A stretch of 64,000 nucleotides of DNA, taken from the NCBI RefSeq assembly GCF_900109615.1, contig NZ_FOIX01000001.1, positions 186,001-250,000 on the forward strand. The letters are read 5' to 3'. Origin of the DNA: Kaistella antarctica (GTDB lineage: Bacteria > Bacteroidota > Bacteroidia > Flavobacteriales > Weeksellaceae). Position numbers and translations under genes: made by a program. This document shows, in pieces, positions 9,116-17,979 of this stretch; position 1 is the first letter of the stretch, and each line of letters begins with the position of its first letter. Below the pieces are notes generated by a model. The model was not told the origin of the DNA. It worked only from the letters and a program-made list of their open reading frames with translations, and did no database searches.

Positions 9116-10093
9116 ATGCTAAATACCAATCATCCGAACTTTAATAAAATGGATGAACTCTCTGAAAAGAAAGTTCCCTTCTTTTTTATGGTTGATTTTT
9201 TAGTAGAAAAAGTAGAAGTTTATACAGAAGACAATTTGAAGGAAAATGGCTTATCCATTCATTTTCAAAACTATACGAACACAATTGAACGACGAGCTGA
9301 ACCGAAAAATGTTCAGTTACGAGCTTATCTAGAAAGTAAAGAAAGTTATAGAAAAGGATATGATGAAGTTCAGCATCACTTACAATTAGGAAATTCCTAT
9401 CTCACCAATTATACGCGCAAAACTGAAATTGAAATTAATCTCAGTTTAGAAGAAATTTACCATTTATCAAAAGCCAAATATAAAGTTCTTTATCAAGATC
9501 AGTTTGTATTCTTTTCTCCAGAAACTTTTGTCGAAATCATTAATAACGAAATCTTCACGCATCCCATGAAAGGAACCATCGATGCGGCCAAGGAAAATGC
9601 GATTGAAATTTTAAAGAATGATGTGAAAGAAAAGGCCGAACATTATACCGTCGTTGATTTGCTTCGAAATGATTTAAGCATGGTTGCTGACGATGTGAAA
9701 GTAAATGAATTTCAACGGATCGATTTCCTCAAAACCAATAAGAAAAATCTTTACGCCATGAGCTCTGAAATTTCAGGGAAATTAAAACCTGAATTTCAAC
9801 GCAAAATCGGAAGCATTATGCGGCAATTACTTCCAGCAGGTTCCATTCTCGGGGCACCCAAATCAAAAACTTTAGAAATCATTTTGAAAGCAGAAAATTA
9901 TGACAGAGGCTTTTACACGGGAGTTTGCGGTTGGTTCGATGGAAAGAATTTAGATTCGTGCGTGATGATTCGGTTCATCGAAAAAGAAAATGAAAAACTT
10001 TATTTCAAAAGTGGTGGTGGAATCACGCATTTGAGTAATTTTGCCGACGAGTATCAAGAAATGAAAAACAAAATTTATGTCCCAATTCATTGA
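9116..10093 (+). CDS. pabB: Aminodeoxychorismate synthase component I-like (chorismate-binding)
   Basis: The protein (325 residues) is the chorismate-binding half of p-aminobenzoate synthesis for folate. It carries the family blocks in order: NSYLTNYT, HPMKGTID, DLLRNDLS, PAGSILGAPK and GFYTGVCGWF. It is short because the N-terminal region of larger PabB proteins is reduced. The start could also be the ATG at 9149 (MDELSEKK). The partner pabC-type gene overlaps its last 17 bases, so the two are translationally coupled. Confidence 0.88.
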   Translation: MLNTNHPNFNKMDELSEKKVPFFFMVDFLVEKVEVYTEDNLKENGLSIHFQNYTNTIERRAEPKNVQLRAYLESKESYRKGYDEVQHHLQLGNSYLTNYTRKTEIEINLSLEEIYHLSKAKYKVLYQDQFVFFSPETFVEIINNEIFTHPMKGTIDAAKENAIEILKNDVKEKAEHYTVVDLLRNDLSMVADDVKVNEFQRIDFLKTNKKNLYAMSSEISGKLKPEFQRKIGSIMRQLLPAGSILGAPKSKTLEIILKAENYDRGFYTGVCGWFDGKNLDSCVMIRFIEKENEKLYFKSGGGITHLSNFADEYQEMKNKIYVPIH

Positions 10094-10703
10094 AAGCATT
10101 AAGGTAGAAGACAAGCAAGTATTTCTGCTGGATCAACATCAGAAACGCGTCAATGAAACGTTTTCTTATTTTGGTAAAGAAACACCCCTCAACTTAGACG
10201 AGATTTTTAAAAGTTTGGAACATGATGAAGATGGTCTGTACAAGCTGAAAATCACCTACGATCTGACGGGAAAATACCGAACGCAAATGATTCCGTATGC
10301 CATTTCCGAGATTGCAGATTTTCAATTGGTCGAGAATAATATTTATGATTATTCCTTCAAGTTTGAAGATCGAAAAGAACTGGAGAAAATGAAAATTCTT
10401 TCAAAAGCCGCTGAGATCATCATCGTAAAAAACAACCACATCACCGACTCTTCTTACTCTAATGTTCTATTCAAAAAAGGGAAAGATTGGTTTACGCCAA
10501 AAACGTATTTACTCAATGGCGTTCAAAGACAGCATTTACTTCAATCAAAGAAAATTAAGGAAACCGAAATTACTTTACAAAACTTAAGGGAGTACACTCA
10601 TTTTCAACTCATCAATGCGATGAATGAATTCGATGATTCCTATAGTTATCCAATTGACAGGATTAAAAATCTGCCTAAAAAATCTGAACCATTACAAATG
10701 TAA
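10077..10703 (+). CDS. pabC: Aminotransferase class IV (4-amino-4-deoxychorismate lyase-like)
   Basis: The 208-residue protein belongs to the fold-type IV PLP enzymes. ITDSSYSNVLFKKG is the typical D.S.SN.(I/L)F cofactor-site motif, and the Lys in FKFEDR is the likely PLP-binding residue. With pabB overlapping it by 17 bases, the role is release of p-aminobenzoate from aminodeoxychorismate. It is shorter than E. coli PabC (about 270), as is common in flavobacteria. The assignment to PabC rests mainly on the gene pair. Confidence 0.82.
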   Translation: MSQFIESIKVEDKQVFLLDQHQKRVNETFSYFGKETPLNLDEIFKSLEHDEDGLYKLKITYDLTGKYRTQMIPYAISEIADFQLVENNIYDYSFKFEDRKELEKMKILSKAAEIIIVKNNHITDSSYSNVLFKKGKDWFTPKTYLLNGVQRQHLLQSKKIKETEITLQNLREYTHFQLINAMNEFDDSYSYPIDRIKNLPKKSEPLQM

Positions 10704-10712
10704 GTCGTGACC

Positions 10713-12380
10713 CTAAGATTTCAAAAACTCAAAATATCCTTTTAAAACTTCAGCATTTTCGATCGCTGTCGTATCGACCTCCAATATTTTTGCTTTTTCA
10801 TCAGGCTTAAAGAAATTATCTAAAATCCGGAAAAGCGTATCCTCATCATCAACTTTGGTGTAGGCAAAGCCGAAATGCTTCGCTAAATGTTCCGCATTTT
10901 TGTGATGCTTGGTTAAGATAAACTCATCCATAGCATTGGTGGAACTCGGTCCCGGAATAATTTTAAAAATATCGCCGCCGCCATTATTAAAGACAATGAT
11001 CCTAGTGTAAGGCGGAATATAATTATTCCACAAACCATTGATATCATAAAAGAAACTCATATCACCCGTTACCAAGACCGTTTGATTTTCATCTTTCATG
11101 GCAAAGCCCATAGCGGTTGAAGTGGATCCATCGATACCACTTGTTCCGCGGTTGCAATACACGTTATTTTTCTGGAAATCAAAGAGCTGCGCATACCGAA
11201 TCGCGGAGGAATTGCTGATATGTAAATTAATATTATCGGGTAATTTATCAGCCAGCAATTCAAACAGTTTAAAATCGGAAAACCGAGTCTGCACGCAGTA
11301 TTCAGTGTGTTTCAAATCTCTTTTATCTCGCAACACATCCCAGAGATTAAAATAAGGACTTGGCTCCAATGAAATGAAATTCAATAATTTCGCAAAGAAT
11401 TTTTCAGGCGTGGCTTTTACCTTTTGCGTTAGAGAAAAGAAGGTATCAGGATGCCAAACCTCATCGATATGCCAGTGATTTTTAGGCGCGGCCTTTCTTA
11501 GAAATTGTTTTACTTTTTTAGAAACTACATTTTGCCCTACCGTAATTAGTAAATCTGGAGCGTAGGTTTTATAATCCTCGTCGCTGAAATTAAAAATATA
11601 ACGGTCGATATGTCCAAAAAACTTTTCGTGTCTGAGGTTAGAATTGGCTTCCTTTAAAACAACGACACTGTGATTTTTAACCAATTGAGAAAGTTGCATT
11701 TCCAGTTCTTCACTGTAATCACGGGTTCCAATTAAAATCAAAATTCGTTTTGACGTGTTCCAATCTGCAACCAAACTTGGTGGCAAATCATAGGAAATTT
11801 CCCGAATCGTTTTCTCTACTGACGGAAAGTTTGGAAGTTCCGAAACCATCTTGTAAAGCGGTTCTTCCAAGGGAATATTGATGTGAACCGGTCCTTGCTT
11901 TTCAAAACAAACTTCAATGGCTTTTTTAATAATGTCAAAATTTTCATCGTCGGCATTTTCCACTGAATCCTCCAACACCTGGAAATCTCCGTAGGAATGT
12001 TGCTGATAAAGATCTTTCTGACGAATCGTTTGACCATCAAAAATATCTACAAAATCAGTTGGCCGATCGGCAGTAAAAATCAGCAAAGGCGTATTTTGAT
12101 AAAAAGCTTCCGTGATTGCAGGGTAGTAATTCGCCGAGGCAGAACCACTTGTACAAGTTAAAGCCACCGGTTTTTTAATGCTCTTCGCCATGCCCATTCC
12201 CACAAAAGCAGCACTTCTTTCATCCACAATGCTGTAACAATTAAAATCGTCGGTTTCTGAAAAGTGAATTGCCAAGGGTGCATTTCGCGAGCCTGGGGAA
12301 ATTACGATATCGTAGATTCCATATTCTTTCAATAAATGTGCGAGTATTTGAATGCTTCGTTTAGAAGAGAATTGTTTCAT
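10713..12380 (-). CDS. menD: 2-succinyl-5-enolpyruvyl-6-hydroxy-3-cyclohexene-1-carboxylate synthase
   Basis: MenD is a thiamine-diphosphate enzyme of menaquinone synthesis, joining isochorismate and 2-oxoglutarate. The 555-residue protein has VISPGSRNAPLAIHF, DERSAAFVGMGMA and LTCTSGSA in the N-terminal domain. The cofactor motif GDMSFFYDINGLWN leads into NNGGGDIFKI in the C-terminal domain. I start at ATG 12380 (MKQFSSKRS): a longer start at 12401 would lie inside the TAAATTTG promoter box. The gene is convergent with pabC, with only 9 bases between. Confidence 0.95.
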   Translation of the reverse strand: MKQFSSKRSIQILAHLLKEYGIYDIVISPGSRNAPLAIHFSETDDFNCYSIVDERSAAFVGMGMAKSIKKPVALTCTSGSASANYYPAITEAFYQNTPLLIFTADRPTDFVDIFDGQTIRQKDLYQQHSYGDFQVLEDSVENADDENFDIIKKAIEVCFEKQGPVHINIPLEEPLYKMVSELPNFPSVEKTIREISYDLPPSLVADWNTSKRILILIGTRDYSEELEMQLSQLVKNHSVVVLKEANSNLRHEKFFGHIDRYIFNFSDEDYKTYAPDLLITVGQNVVSKKVKQFLRKAAPKNHWHIDEVWHPDTFFSLTQKVKATPEKFFAKLLNFISLEPSPYFNLWDVLRDKRDLKHTEYCVQTRFSDFKLFELLADKLPDNINLHISNSSAIRYAQLFDFQKNNVYCNRGTSGIDGSTSTAMGFAMKDENQTVLVTGDMSFFYDINGLWNNYIPPYTRIIVFNNGGGDIFKIIPGPSSTNAMDEFILTKHHKNAEHLAKHFGFAYTKVDDEDTLFRILDNFFKPDEKAKILEVDTTAIENAEVLKGYFEFLKS

Positions 12381-12398
12381 TTTGAAAATTGATTGCTG

Positions 12399-12406
12399 CA
12401 AATTTA
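12399..12406 (-). promoter_or_regulatory. TAnnTTTG box for menD
   Basis: Minus-strand TAAATTTG, 18 bases before the chosen ATG. It rules out the 7-residue longer start. Confidence 0.6.
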
Positions 12407-12442
12407 CAGATAATAAAAATTTAAAAAAGGAAACCTCTAAAA

Positions 12443-12600
12443 ATGATTTCTGATTTCAGGAGCAACCAGATTTTAGCTTCTTTCAACACCTGTCCCGCTG
12501 TCCGCTACAATTCCTCGCTCGGCGCTCACCGCCCGAGGCGGCGTGCGCCTCATTCCGGGATTTCCACTGCCATCTGGGCTACGTTTGAGACCTTTCTTCT
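12443..12600. repeat. Dispersed GC-rich repeat, left copy
   Basis: About 155 bp that recur in the same orientation at 33481-33635. Shared blocks are AGGAGCAACCAGATTTT, GTCCCGCTGTCCG, a GC-rich palindromic centre (GGCGCTCACCGCCCGAGGCG) and CTCCGGGATTT-like ends. I recall similar blocks scattered downstream of genes in flavobacterial genomes. Here the two copies bracket the whole cassette array and recombinase. Confidence 0.8.
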
Positions 12601-12843
12601 TTTTAAGATTTAAACCAATTCCTAAATCCTTCAATGCGATAGTGAGGGTTTACAATATAAGGATGGAGTTTTATTCGTTGCAAATATCAGCTGATTAGTT
12701 GTGCTGGAAGAGCCTATTTCTAAAGTCTTGAAAAAATAAAATATTTACGAAAAGAAGTTCTTATTCAGAAAGTAACAGCATGAATGACTAAAATTAAATT
12801 GCTTTTCATGAAAAATGTTCATGCCTGGAATGTTTTTATTAAA
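12601..12843. other. Gene-free stretch at the distal end of the array
   Basis: No convincing ORF, RNA or intact repeat is seen here. A decayed unit of the array could be hidden, but nothing pairs well enough to call it. Confidence 0.4.
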
Positions 12844-12975
12844 TGAAGAACGTTTTGCAGATTTGCGATGTGGCGGCTTAAATTGCAAAAACTTTCTATT
12901 ATAAACTAAATTTTACAAAACATAAAATCATTCAACTTGGCGAAAACTCCACACTATTGCAAAATCGCTGTAGGC
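12844..12975. repeat. attC-like repeat 25 (type 4, degenerate)
   Basis: The most distal repeat seen. It keeps AACGTTTTGCAG, TTGCGATG.GGCGG and CACTATTGCAAAA, but GTT has become GTA and the arms are eroded. Border predicted at 12850|12851. Confidence 0.75.
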
Positions 12976-13028
12976 ATTTCATTGTTTTGATTTTGATTGA
13001 AGGATTACTTTCTCGAATTCCGTATTGA

Positions 13029-13220
13029 TTACTTTTCATTTTTCTTTAGTTTCAAATAATTAGCAAAATTTGAAAGTGATATTATTAACCAAGCAATTCT
13101 AATAATCCAAATGTTTATTGAATATCCAAACATAGAATGAGGTCCAGGTTCTGAAAGATATCCGATGAATACTATAAATGTTATAATTCCTACAACTAAA
13201 AATAAAGTTTTATTTTTCAT
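13029..13220 (-). CDS. Cassette 25: small two-helix membrane protein
   Basis: This 63-residue protein is almost entirely two membrane helices (LFLVVGIITFIVFIGYL and IWIIRIAWLIISLSNFA) joined by a short loop with Gly, Pro and His, ending in a Lys-rich tail. No family is recognised. It is the only ORF in a 636-bp unit; the 266 bases upstream hold nothing clear. It is the farthest gene from the recombinase and may be decaying or silent. Confidence 0.55.
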   Translation of the reverse strand: MKNKTLFLVVGIITFIVFIGYLSEPGPHSMFGYSINIWIIRIAWLIISLSNFANYLKLKKNEK

Positions 13221-13479
13221 ATTTTGTAATTTTCTTATATTTTTTAATTTTTAAATTCCGGAAGATTTTTGTGGAGATATTTTTAGAAATTTTGTTATTC
13301 GTATCATTAAAACTTTGCTTTTTTACACAAGTTTTAATTTCTATTGCTAATCAGAAAAGCTGTCTTTATGAAGTTTTAAGCAATATGTAATTTCCAATTT
13401 ATAGGTTTATTTTTTTATTTTCCATCGTAACCTATTTGAATTAAGTCATAATGTTCATTTTTGGATATTTTTACAATGA
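13221..13479. other. Gene-free part of cassette 25
   Basis: AT-rich leader without ORF or exact TAnnTTTG box facing the 63-residue gene. Confidence 0.4.
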
Positions 13480-13615
13480 ATGCTAACGGTTGGGTATTGA
13501 CGATGGGCGGGCTTTTTTGCGATAATCTTCAAACGAAAAAATAATCTCCAAAATTGCATAAATTTTCTTTCGAAGACGAAACCCCGCCATATTGCCAAAC
13601 CGATGTTGTGCGATG
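13480..13615. repeat. attC-like repeat 24 (hybrid type)
   Basis: The left arm is of type 1/2 (AACGGTTGGGTATT...GGCGGG) while the right arm is of type 3 (CCCGCCATATTGCCAAACCG). The inner stem is therefore broken except for GGCGGG/CCCGCC. Border at 13486|13487. Confidence 0.8.
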
Positions 13616-13631
13616 TGCTTGTTTATATTTA

Positions 13632-14441
13632 TTAGAACGGAATCTCAACTTGACGACCTAAATATTCTCCATTTTTTATTTCAAGCAATGCAACATATGA
13701 TCCTGCACCATCTGAATTTGATAAATGTAAATACAAAGAATTATCAATTTTGTCAAAATAACATTCTGCATAATTATTGTTAGGATTAAAAAGGTCATCT
13801 ATTTCTTTTTCGAGAATTTTTGTTGTTGTTTTTCCAATTGTTATTGTAATTGATTTATAATAGGTTTTAGGGACTGTACCATCAGTTCCCCACATTTTTT
13901 CACCTTTATACTTTTGAACAACAAAGTCTTCTCTCTGCATTTCTGAAAAATATTTTTTATTTTGTTCGTAATTAAATTTGTCCGTTTTTATTTCTACAAC
14001 AATATCTCGTAGAATAAAATTAACACCATTTTCGTCATCAATTACTGAAGGAATATTTTCTAAAGTATTAATGTATTTAATCCTAGAACGATGTATATAT
14101 CCGTTAAATTCTCTGTTGTTTTCGTCTTTAAAATCCACATTCAGCCATTCTGTTTGCAAATCTTCAAAAATATAAACTACATCTCCAGATTTTATTTTCC
14201 CGATTACATTACTACTAACATTTCCTTTTTCTCTTACATTTACATAACCATCTTTATCAACAATTTTAGCAAAATTGCAAAATGACATAATACAGTTTTC
14301 TGAAATTTCATTTGAATCAATAGTCTTTTTTGCTTCTCTTTTTTGCCTTTCAGTAATTATATTTTCTGAAACCTTTTTCGTTTTGTTTTCACAAGAAATA
14401 AAGAAAAAAGAAAGAACTAAAATTAATAATAATTTTTTCAT
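13632..14441 (-). CDS. Cassette 24: lipoprotein with SH3-like domain
   Basis: The 269-residue protein has a lipoprotein signal peptide (lipobox FISC, Cys at about residue 17). Residues 60-125 form a bacterial SH3-type domain (DGYVNVREKGNVSSNVIGKI...GDVVYIF), which in other proteins binds peptidoglycan or peptides. The C-terminal 140 residues are not recognised. It should be anchored in the periplasm or on the outer membrane. It fills a 1006-bp cassette and has no visible promoter of its own. Confidence 0.75.
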   Translation of the reverse strand: MKKLLLILVLSFFFISCENKTKKVSENIITERQKREAKKTIDSNEISENCIMSFCNFAKIVDKDGYVNVREKGNVSSNVIGKIKSGDVVYIFEDLQTEWLNVDFKDENNREFNGYIHRSRIKYINTLENIPSVIDDENGVNFILRDIVVEIKTDKFNYEQNKKYFSEMQREDFVVQKYKGEKMWGTDGTVPKTYYKSITITIGKTTTKILEKEIDDLFNPNNNYAECYFDKIDNSLYLHLSNSDGAGSYVALLEIKNGEYLGRQVEIPF

Positions 14442-14485
14442 TATTTAGTTAATATTTCATTATTCACGAGGGTTTTTTAGCATGT

Positions 14486-14623
14486 CGCGCAACGGTTTGC
14501 GGTTTGGCGTTCGGGCGGGAAATCGAAGCACAAAACCCGATATTATTACTAAAATTCAATTGGAAAACTGCTGTTGAATTTTGCACTTCAGCCCGCCTGA
14601 CGCAAAACCCTTGTTGTGCGTTC
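14486..14623. repeat. attC-like repeat 23 (type 5, unique)
   Basis: It has its own stem: TTTGCGGTTTGGCGTTCGGGCG pairs loosely with CGCCTGACGCAAAACCC. The outer ends are CGCGCAAC and GTTGTGCG. Border at 14492|14493. No other repeat here shares its loop. Confidence 0.8.
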
Positions 14624-14628
14624 GTTTT

Positions 14629-15708
14629 TTAGTTCAGTTCATAATCGTACAGCCATTTATTTAACTCACTTTTTATATCCACATTAGTTTTTTTGGAAAG
14701 AATAAAATACCAATAGGTTATTAATTCTTTTTCTTTTTTGTCGCGTTCTTCAATTTTTATTTTGTTTAGACTTGATACCAGTTGCTCTTTTATTTGTGCT
14801 GTGTCTTTGTTTTTTTCGCAATACTCAACATCTTTAATGATTATTTGAGTGTAATTCTCAAATTCTGGTTGGGTTATCAATTTATCTTCTAACAGTATTT
14901 TGAATAGTCCGGTAACTTGCTTTTTAATTTCCGAGTAATCTATTTCTTCAGGTTTTATCTTGCTTCGGTTAAAAATGGCAGAAAGTTTATCGTTAATTCC
15001 AAGTTTCTTGATGGTGTCTACTGATGCGTAAAAATCTAAGATAGAGAGATTACTATTCACACTGCCATTGCAGTATTTCAACATTCCGTCAATTAATATT
15101 TTCTTCAGTTCATTGTCAGAAACCGTAGTGTCATTTCGTATTTTGGTAACCGTAGCAATAATACCATCATATTCTGAAGCAGAAATATCTTTGAAAGCAT
15201 CCAATTCCTTTTCTTTATTAATTTGAGCGATTAAATCTGTTAATTTTTCGCTTTCGGTTTGATAATTTTCAAACCAAATTTTCATTACATTTTCTAGTTT
15301 AGTTTGTATCCCATAAATTTCCTGCATTCGTGGAATATTATGGATTTCGATTTCACTTGCTATGTTTTCATAAGTCGAAAAAATAATTGAAAATATTGGT
15401 TGATTAATTTTTATATTTTCTAAACTTTCGATGGTCTTCAAAAACATCTTTTTTAATCTTGGCAAATCAATGTCTTTATGTTTTAAGTAATAATCAAAAT
15501 CTGAATTAAGTCTGTCGTTGATTTGTTTAAATTCATTTTGAGTGATTATTTTTTCATCTTCCAGTTTTTTTAAATCCTCATAGAGCGATTTTCTGTTTAA
15601 ATTAATTGCATCATCTGTTTGACTTTTGATGTCGCTACAAGAAGTAAAAAAAGCAAGTAGTAAAAATAGAATGGTCTTTAGTTTAGATTTTAATTGATGT
15701 TTTTTCAT
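14629..15708 (-). CDS. Cassette 23: hypothetical helical lipoprotein
   Basis: The 359-residue protein starts at MKKHQLKSKLKTI. A start 10 codons upstream at 15738 is possible but would precede the signal peptide with polar residues. The lipobox is FTSC. The rest is rich in Lys, Glu, Ile and Leu and should be mostly alpha-helical. Two similar halves (DLKKLEDEKIITQNEF and LFKILLEDKLITQPEF) suggest an internal duplication. No family is recognised. It is the largest cassette gene of the array. Confidence 0.72.
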   Translation of the reverse strand: MKKHQLKSKLKTILFLLLAFFTSCSDIKSQTDDAINLNRKSLYEDLKKLEDEKIITQNEFKQINDRLNSDFDYYLKHKDIDLPRLKKMFLKTIESLENIKINQPIFSIIFSTYENIASEIEIHNIPRMQEIYGIQTKLENVMKIWFENYQTESEKLTDLIAQINKEKELDAFKDISASEYDGIIATVTKIRNDTTVSDNELKKILIDGMLKYCNGSVNSNLSILDFYASVDTIKKLGINDKLSAIFNRSKIKPEEIDYSEIKKQVTGLFKILLEDKLITQPEFENYTQIIIKDVEYCEKNKDTAQIKEQLVSSLNKIKIEERDKKEKELITYWYFILSKKTNVDIKSELNKWLYDYELN

Positions 15709-15757
15709 CTTGAATTTGTATATGTTTTGTTCCGACAATACTGTTCTTATAAAATGC

Positions 15758-15893
15758 CGAATAACGGTTCTCGGCTTGGCAATGTGGTGGATAAAGAAGC
15801 TGGAAATTTCTATTATTACTGAACTTCAAAGGAAGTAAAATTCCTCGATTTAGCACTAAACCCGCGATATTGCCAAACCGATGTTGTGTGCCG
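15758..15893. repeat. attC-like repeat 22 (type 3)
   Basis: Stem CGGCTTGGCAATGTGG...CCGCGATATTGCCAAACCG. Border at 15764|15765. The right end, GTTGTGTGCC, matches the far end of its cassette (GGCACACAAC at 16651-16660). Confidence 0.88.
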
Positions 15894-15896
15894 TTT

Positions 15897-16607
15897 TTAT
15901 TCAACTCTTTGTCCACAGCATTCATATTTATAATTTTTATCTTCAGCTCTCCATTTTTGTCCAGCTACTAATTTAAAAGTTTTTGCATCTGCTCCTTTCA
16001 CAGTATCACCATCATAAAAAACAACTTTATCATCTTTTATATAGTCAATAAAAAAATCGGTTGTGTCTAATGAATAAAGAATTTCGTGTTTTTCAAAATT
16101 TAAACCTTCAATCTTTTTACCTCGATAAAAAATATTTTTGCTGTCAATTCCGTATAAATAGTCCGATAATGGTTTAAACGTCTTTGGGTTTGCTCCACTT
16201 ACAATCAATCTAAAGGCACCGCTTGAGCTTGCATTTGAATAATAAATATTGTTTATATCTTTTGAGTACATCGTTCCTTCGTCGAATTCTGCATACGTTT
16301 TAATGTCTATTGCTTCTGATAGTGATTTTTCAATTACCGTATCATCCAAATTTATATACACCAAACTGTCAAAATATATTTGGGAATTAATAGTTTCTTC
16401 TTTACCTGCAATTGCATATACTTTTTGTTCAAAAAGCTTTCCGTATTTGTCTGTATAAAATTTCCCCTTTAAATGTTTGTACTTCCAACTATCCTTTGCT
16501 TGAAGTGTTAATGACTTCTCAACCTCTGTATTTTTATCGGTATTGCAACTCGATAATAATATAACAAGAATCGCTAAAACTACTTTAATTGAGATTTGGT
16601 TTATCAT
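15897..16607 (-). CDS. Cassette 22: DKNYY-type lipoprotein (copy B)
   Basis: The 236-residue lipoprotein (lipobox LSSC) has repeated KDINNIYYSN, SKNIFYRGKKIEG and EDKNYKYECCG units, matching the DKNYY repeat family seen in bacterial surface or periplasmic proteins of unknown function. It is nearly identical to 24110-24820: three amino-acid differences, about eight base changes. Both copies sit in cassettes of equal length (895 and 894 bp) with a type 3 repeat on the same side. The whole cassette, not only the gene, has therefore been copied. Confidence 0.8.
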   Translation of the reverse strand: MINQISIKVVLAILVILLSSCNTDKNTEVEKSLTLQAKDSWKYKHLKGKFYTDKYGKLFEQKVYAIAGKEETINSQIYFDSLVYINLDDTVIEKSLSEAIDIKTYAEFDEGTMYSKDINNIYYSNASSSGAFRLIVSGANPKTFKPLSDYLYGIDSKNIFYRGKKIEGLNFEKHEILYSLDTTDFFIDYIKDDKVVFYDGDTVKGADAKTFKLVAGQKWRAEDKNYKYECCGQRVE

Positions 16608-16652
16608 TAATTATATTCTCATTTTCTTTAGGCAACAGTCGGTCTAAAATGG

Positions 16653-16786
16653 CACACAACGGTTGGGTATTTATGCAGGCGGGCCTTTTATAACAAGTCT
16701 TTGTAAATATAACAAAAAGAACAATTAGGGAAAATCTTGATGATAGGGCCTTCCGACCCGCTAATAGAAATACTTTGTTAGCAGAA
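16653..16786. repeat. attC-like repeat 21 (type 2 variant)
   Basis: Left arm GGTATTTATGCAGGCGGG, right arm CCCGCTAATAGAAATACT; the loop is of type 2. Border at 16659|16660. Right end GTTAGCAGAA matches TTCTGCTAAC at 17608-17618. Confidence 0.87.
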
Positions 16787-16792
16787 GTTTTA

Positions 16793-17578
16793 TTAATAAG
16801 AAATTTTGTGATTAAGTTCTATAGGATTGTCATTTGCTTTAATATCTATTTGTCTTGTTTTGATGAATTGATTTAAATCCATTTTTCCACCATTTGTATC
16901 TGTTAATGAAAAATACTTTCCCAATGAAGAATTTAGATCCATAGGGTCATTATAATAAGATTTTGCTAATTTTTCATACTGTTCCCAATCAATATTTTTT
17001 GTTTTACTTCTAACGTCAAATAATTCTCCTAACTTTTTAATTTCTTCTAAATTAAAAGAGTAATCTTTCTTTTCATCTTCAATCGATATGATCAAACCAG
17101 GTAATCCATGAAAAATATAGGGGCCATCGCTAAATCTAAGTTCTGTCGAAAACCATGCAGTCCACTTTCTACCTCCGTAATTTACTTCTGCGTTCTGGCA
17201 TTTATATTTTCCAATCAATTTTTGGTCAGATAAAATTTTCCAATTCAGAATTTCGGTAATTGGAAGGGTATAATCGTTTTTCAAATAGGTTATTAATTTT
17301 ATAACATAATTATCACTAACATTCTTTTTTACATAGAATTGATTTTCAACGCCCATATTTAACAAACCATTCTTATTTATTTGTGCTAAAGAATCTGTTT
17401 TTTTATCAATTGATTGTCTAAAAATCGAATTACTATTTTCGATGTCCAAAACCATTTTCTCAGAAATGGGTTTTGTAGATTCCTGTGATCTAACTTTATA
17501 ACTGACGTCATATATAAAACTAATTTTTTGGCTAGAGCAAAAAGTAGATAATAAAAGTAAAAGTACTGTATACTTCAC
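16793..17578 (-). CDS. Cassette 21: GLPGLI family secreted protein
   Basis: The 261-residue protein has an N-terminal signal peptide (MKYTVLLLLLSTFCSSQ) and the family motif GPYIFHGLPGLIISIED after a YGGRKWTAWFS block. The GLPGLI family is exported, confined to Bacteroidota, and of unknown function. A second member lies outside the array at 37924-38742 with the same order of motifs and the same ending (NPIEL..KI.Y). The cassette copy is therefore a diverged relative of a resident chromosomal gene. Confidence 0.87.
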   Translation of the reverse strand: MKYTVLLLLLSTFCSSQKISFIYDVSYKVRSQESTKPISEKMVLDIENSNSIFRQSIDKKTDSLAQINKNGLLNMGVENQFYVKKNVSDNYVIKLITYLKNDYTLPITEILNWKILSDQKLIGKYKCQNAEVNYGGRKWTAWFSTELRFSDGPYIFHGLPGLIISIEDEKKDYSFNLEEIKKLGELFDVRSKTKNIDWEQYEKLAKSYYNDPMDLNSSLGKYFSLTDTNGGKMDLNQFIKTRQIDIKANDNPIELNHKISY

Positions 17579-17610
17579 GTAATTTTTGATTTGTGGATGT
17601 TTTAAAATTT

Positions 17611-17744
17611 CTGCTAACGTCCGGGTATTTGTGCAGGCGGGATAAAAATACGAAAATTATATACTTGCAATAAATTTGAAAAATGGCGAAAATCTTCAAC
17701 TGAAAACTTCCTACCCGCTTGTATAAATACCATGTTGCGCGATG
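17611..17744. repeat. attC-like repeat 20 (type 1b)
   Basis: AACGTCCGGGTATTTGTGCAGGCGGG with CCCGCTTGTATAAATACC. Border at 17617|17618. It belongs to the gene-less 224-bp cassette. Confidence 0.88.
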
Positions 17745-17841
17745 TTTTTATTTGCAGTTTTTTTGTTTTTCGATTCTCAGACATTTTCTTTAAAACACGG
17801 ATTGATAATCTTCCACGAAGTTTGGACAAAATAGCGCGCAA
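17618..17841. other. Cassette 20: gene-less 224-bp cassette (copy 1 of 3)
   Basis: A complete unit made only of repeat 20 and about 97 bp of unique sequence (TTATTTGCAG to GTTTGGACAAAATAGCG). Copies of exactly 224 bp are at 23047-23270 and 29901-30124. A 75-codon ORF running through it on the minus strand is not conserved in the other copies and crosses the repeat, so I do not call it. It could be a non-coding RNA, a spacer, or a remnant. Confidence 0.75.
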
Positions 17842-17968
17842 CGTTTGCGGCTTTGCGATGGTGCGGCTTAAAATGCCAAATCTTTCTAATATAAACTAAA
17901 CTTCGAGAAATCTAAAATCTTTAAACTTGGCGAAAATCTCGCACTATTGCAAAACCGCTGTTGTGGGA
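17835..17968. repeat. attC-like repeat 19 (type 4)
   Basis: Stem TTGCGGCTTTGCGATGGTGCGG with CGCACTATTGCAAAACCGC. Border at 17841|17842. Right end GTTGTGGG matches CCCACAAC at 18783-18790. Confidence 0.88.
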
Positions 17969-17979
17969 AGGCATATTGT

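Noticed and set aside
17614..17841. 75-residue ORF on the minus strand
   Set aside because: It crosses the repeat and is not open in the other two copies of the same cassette.
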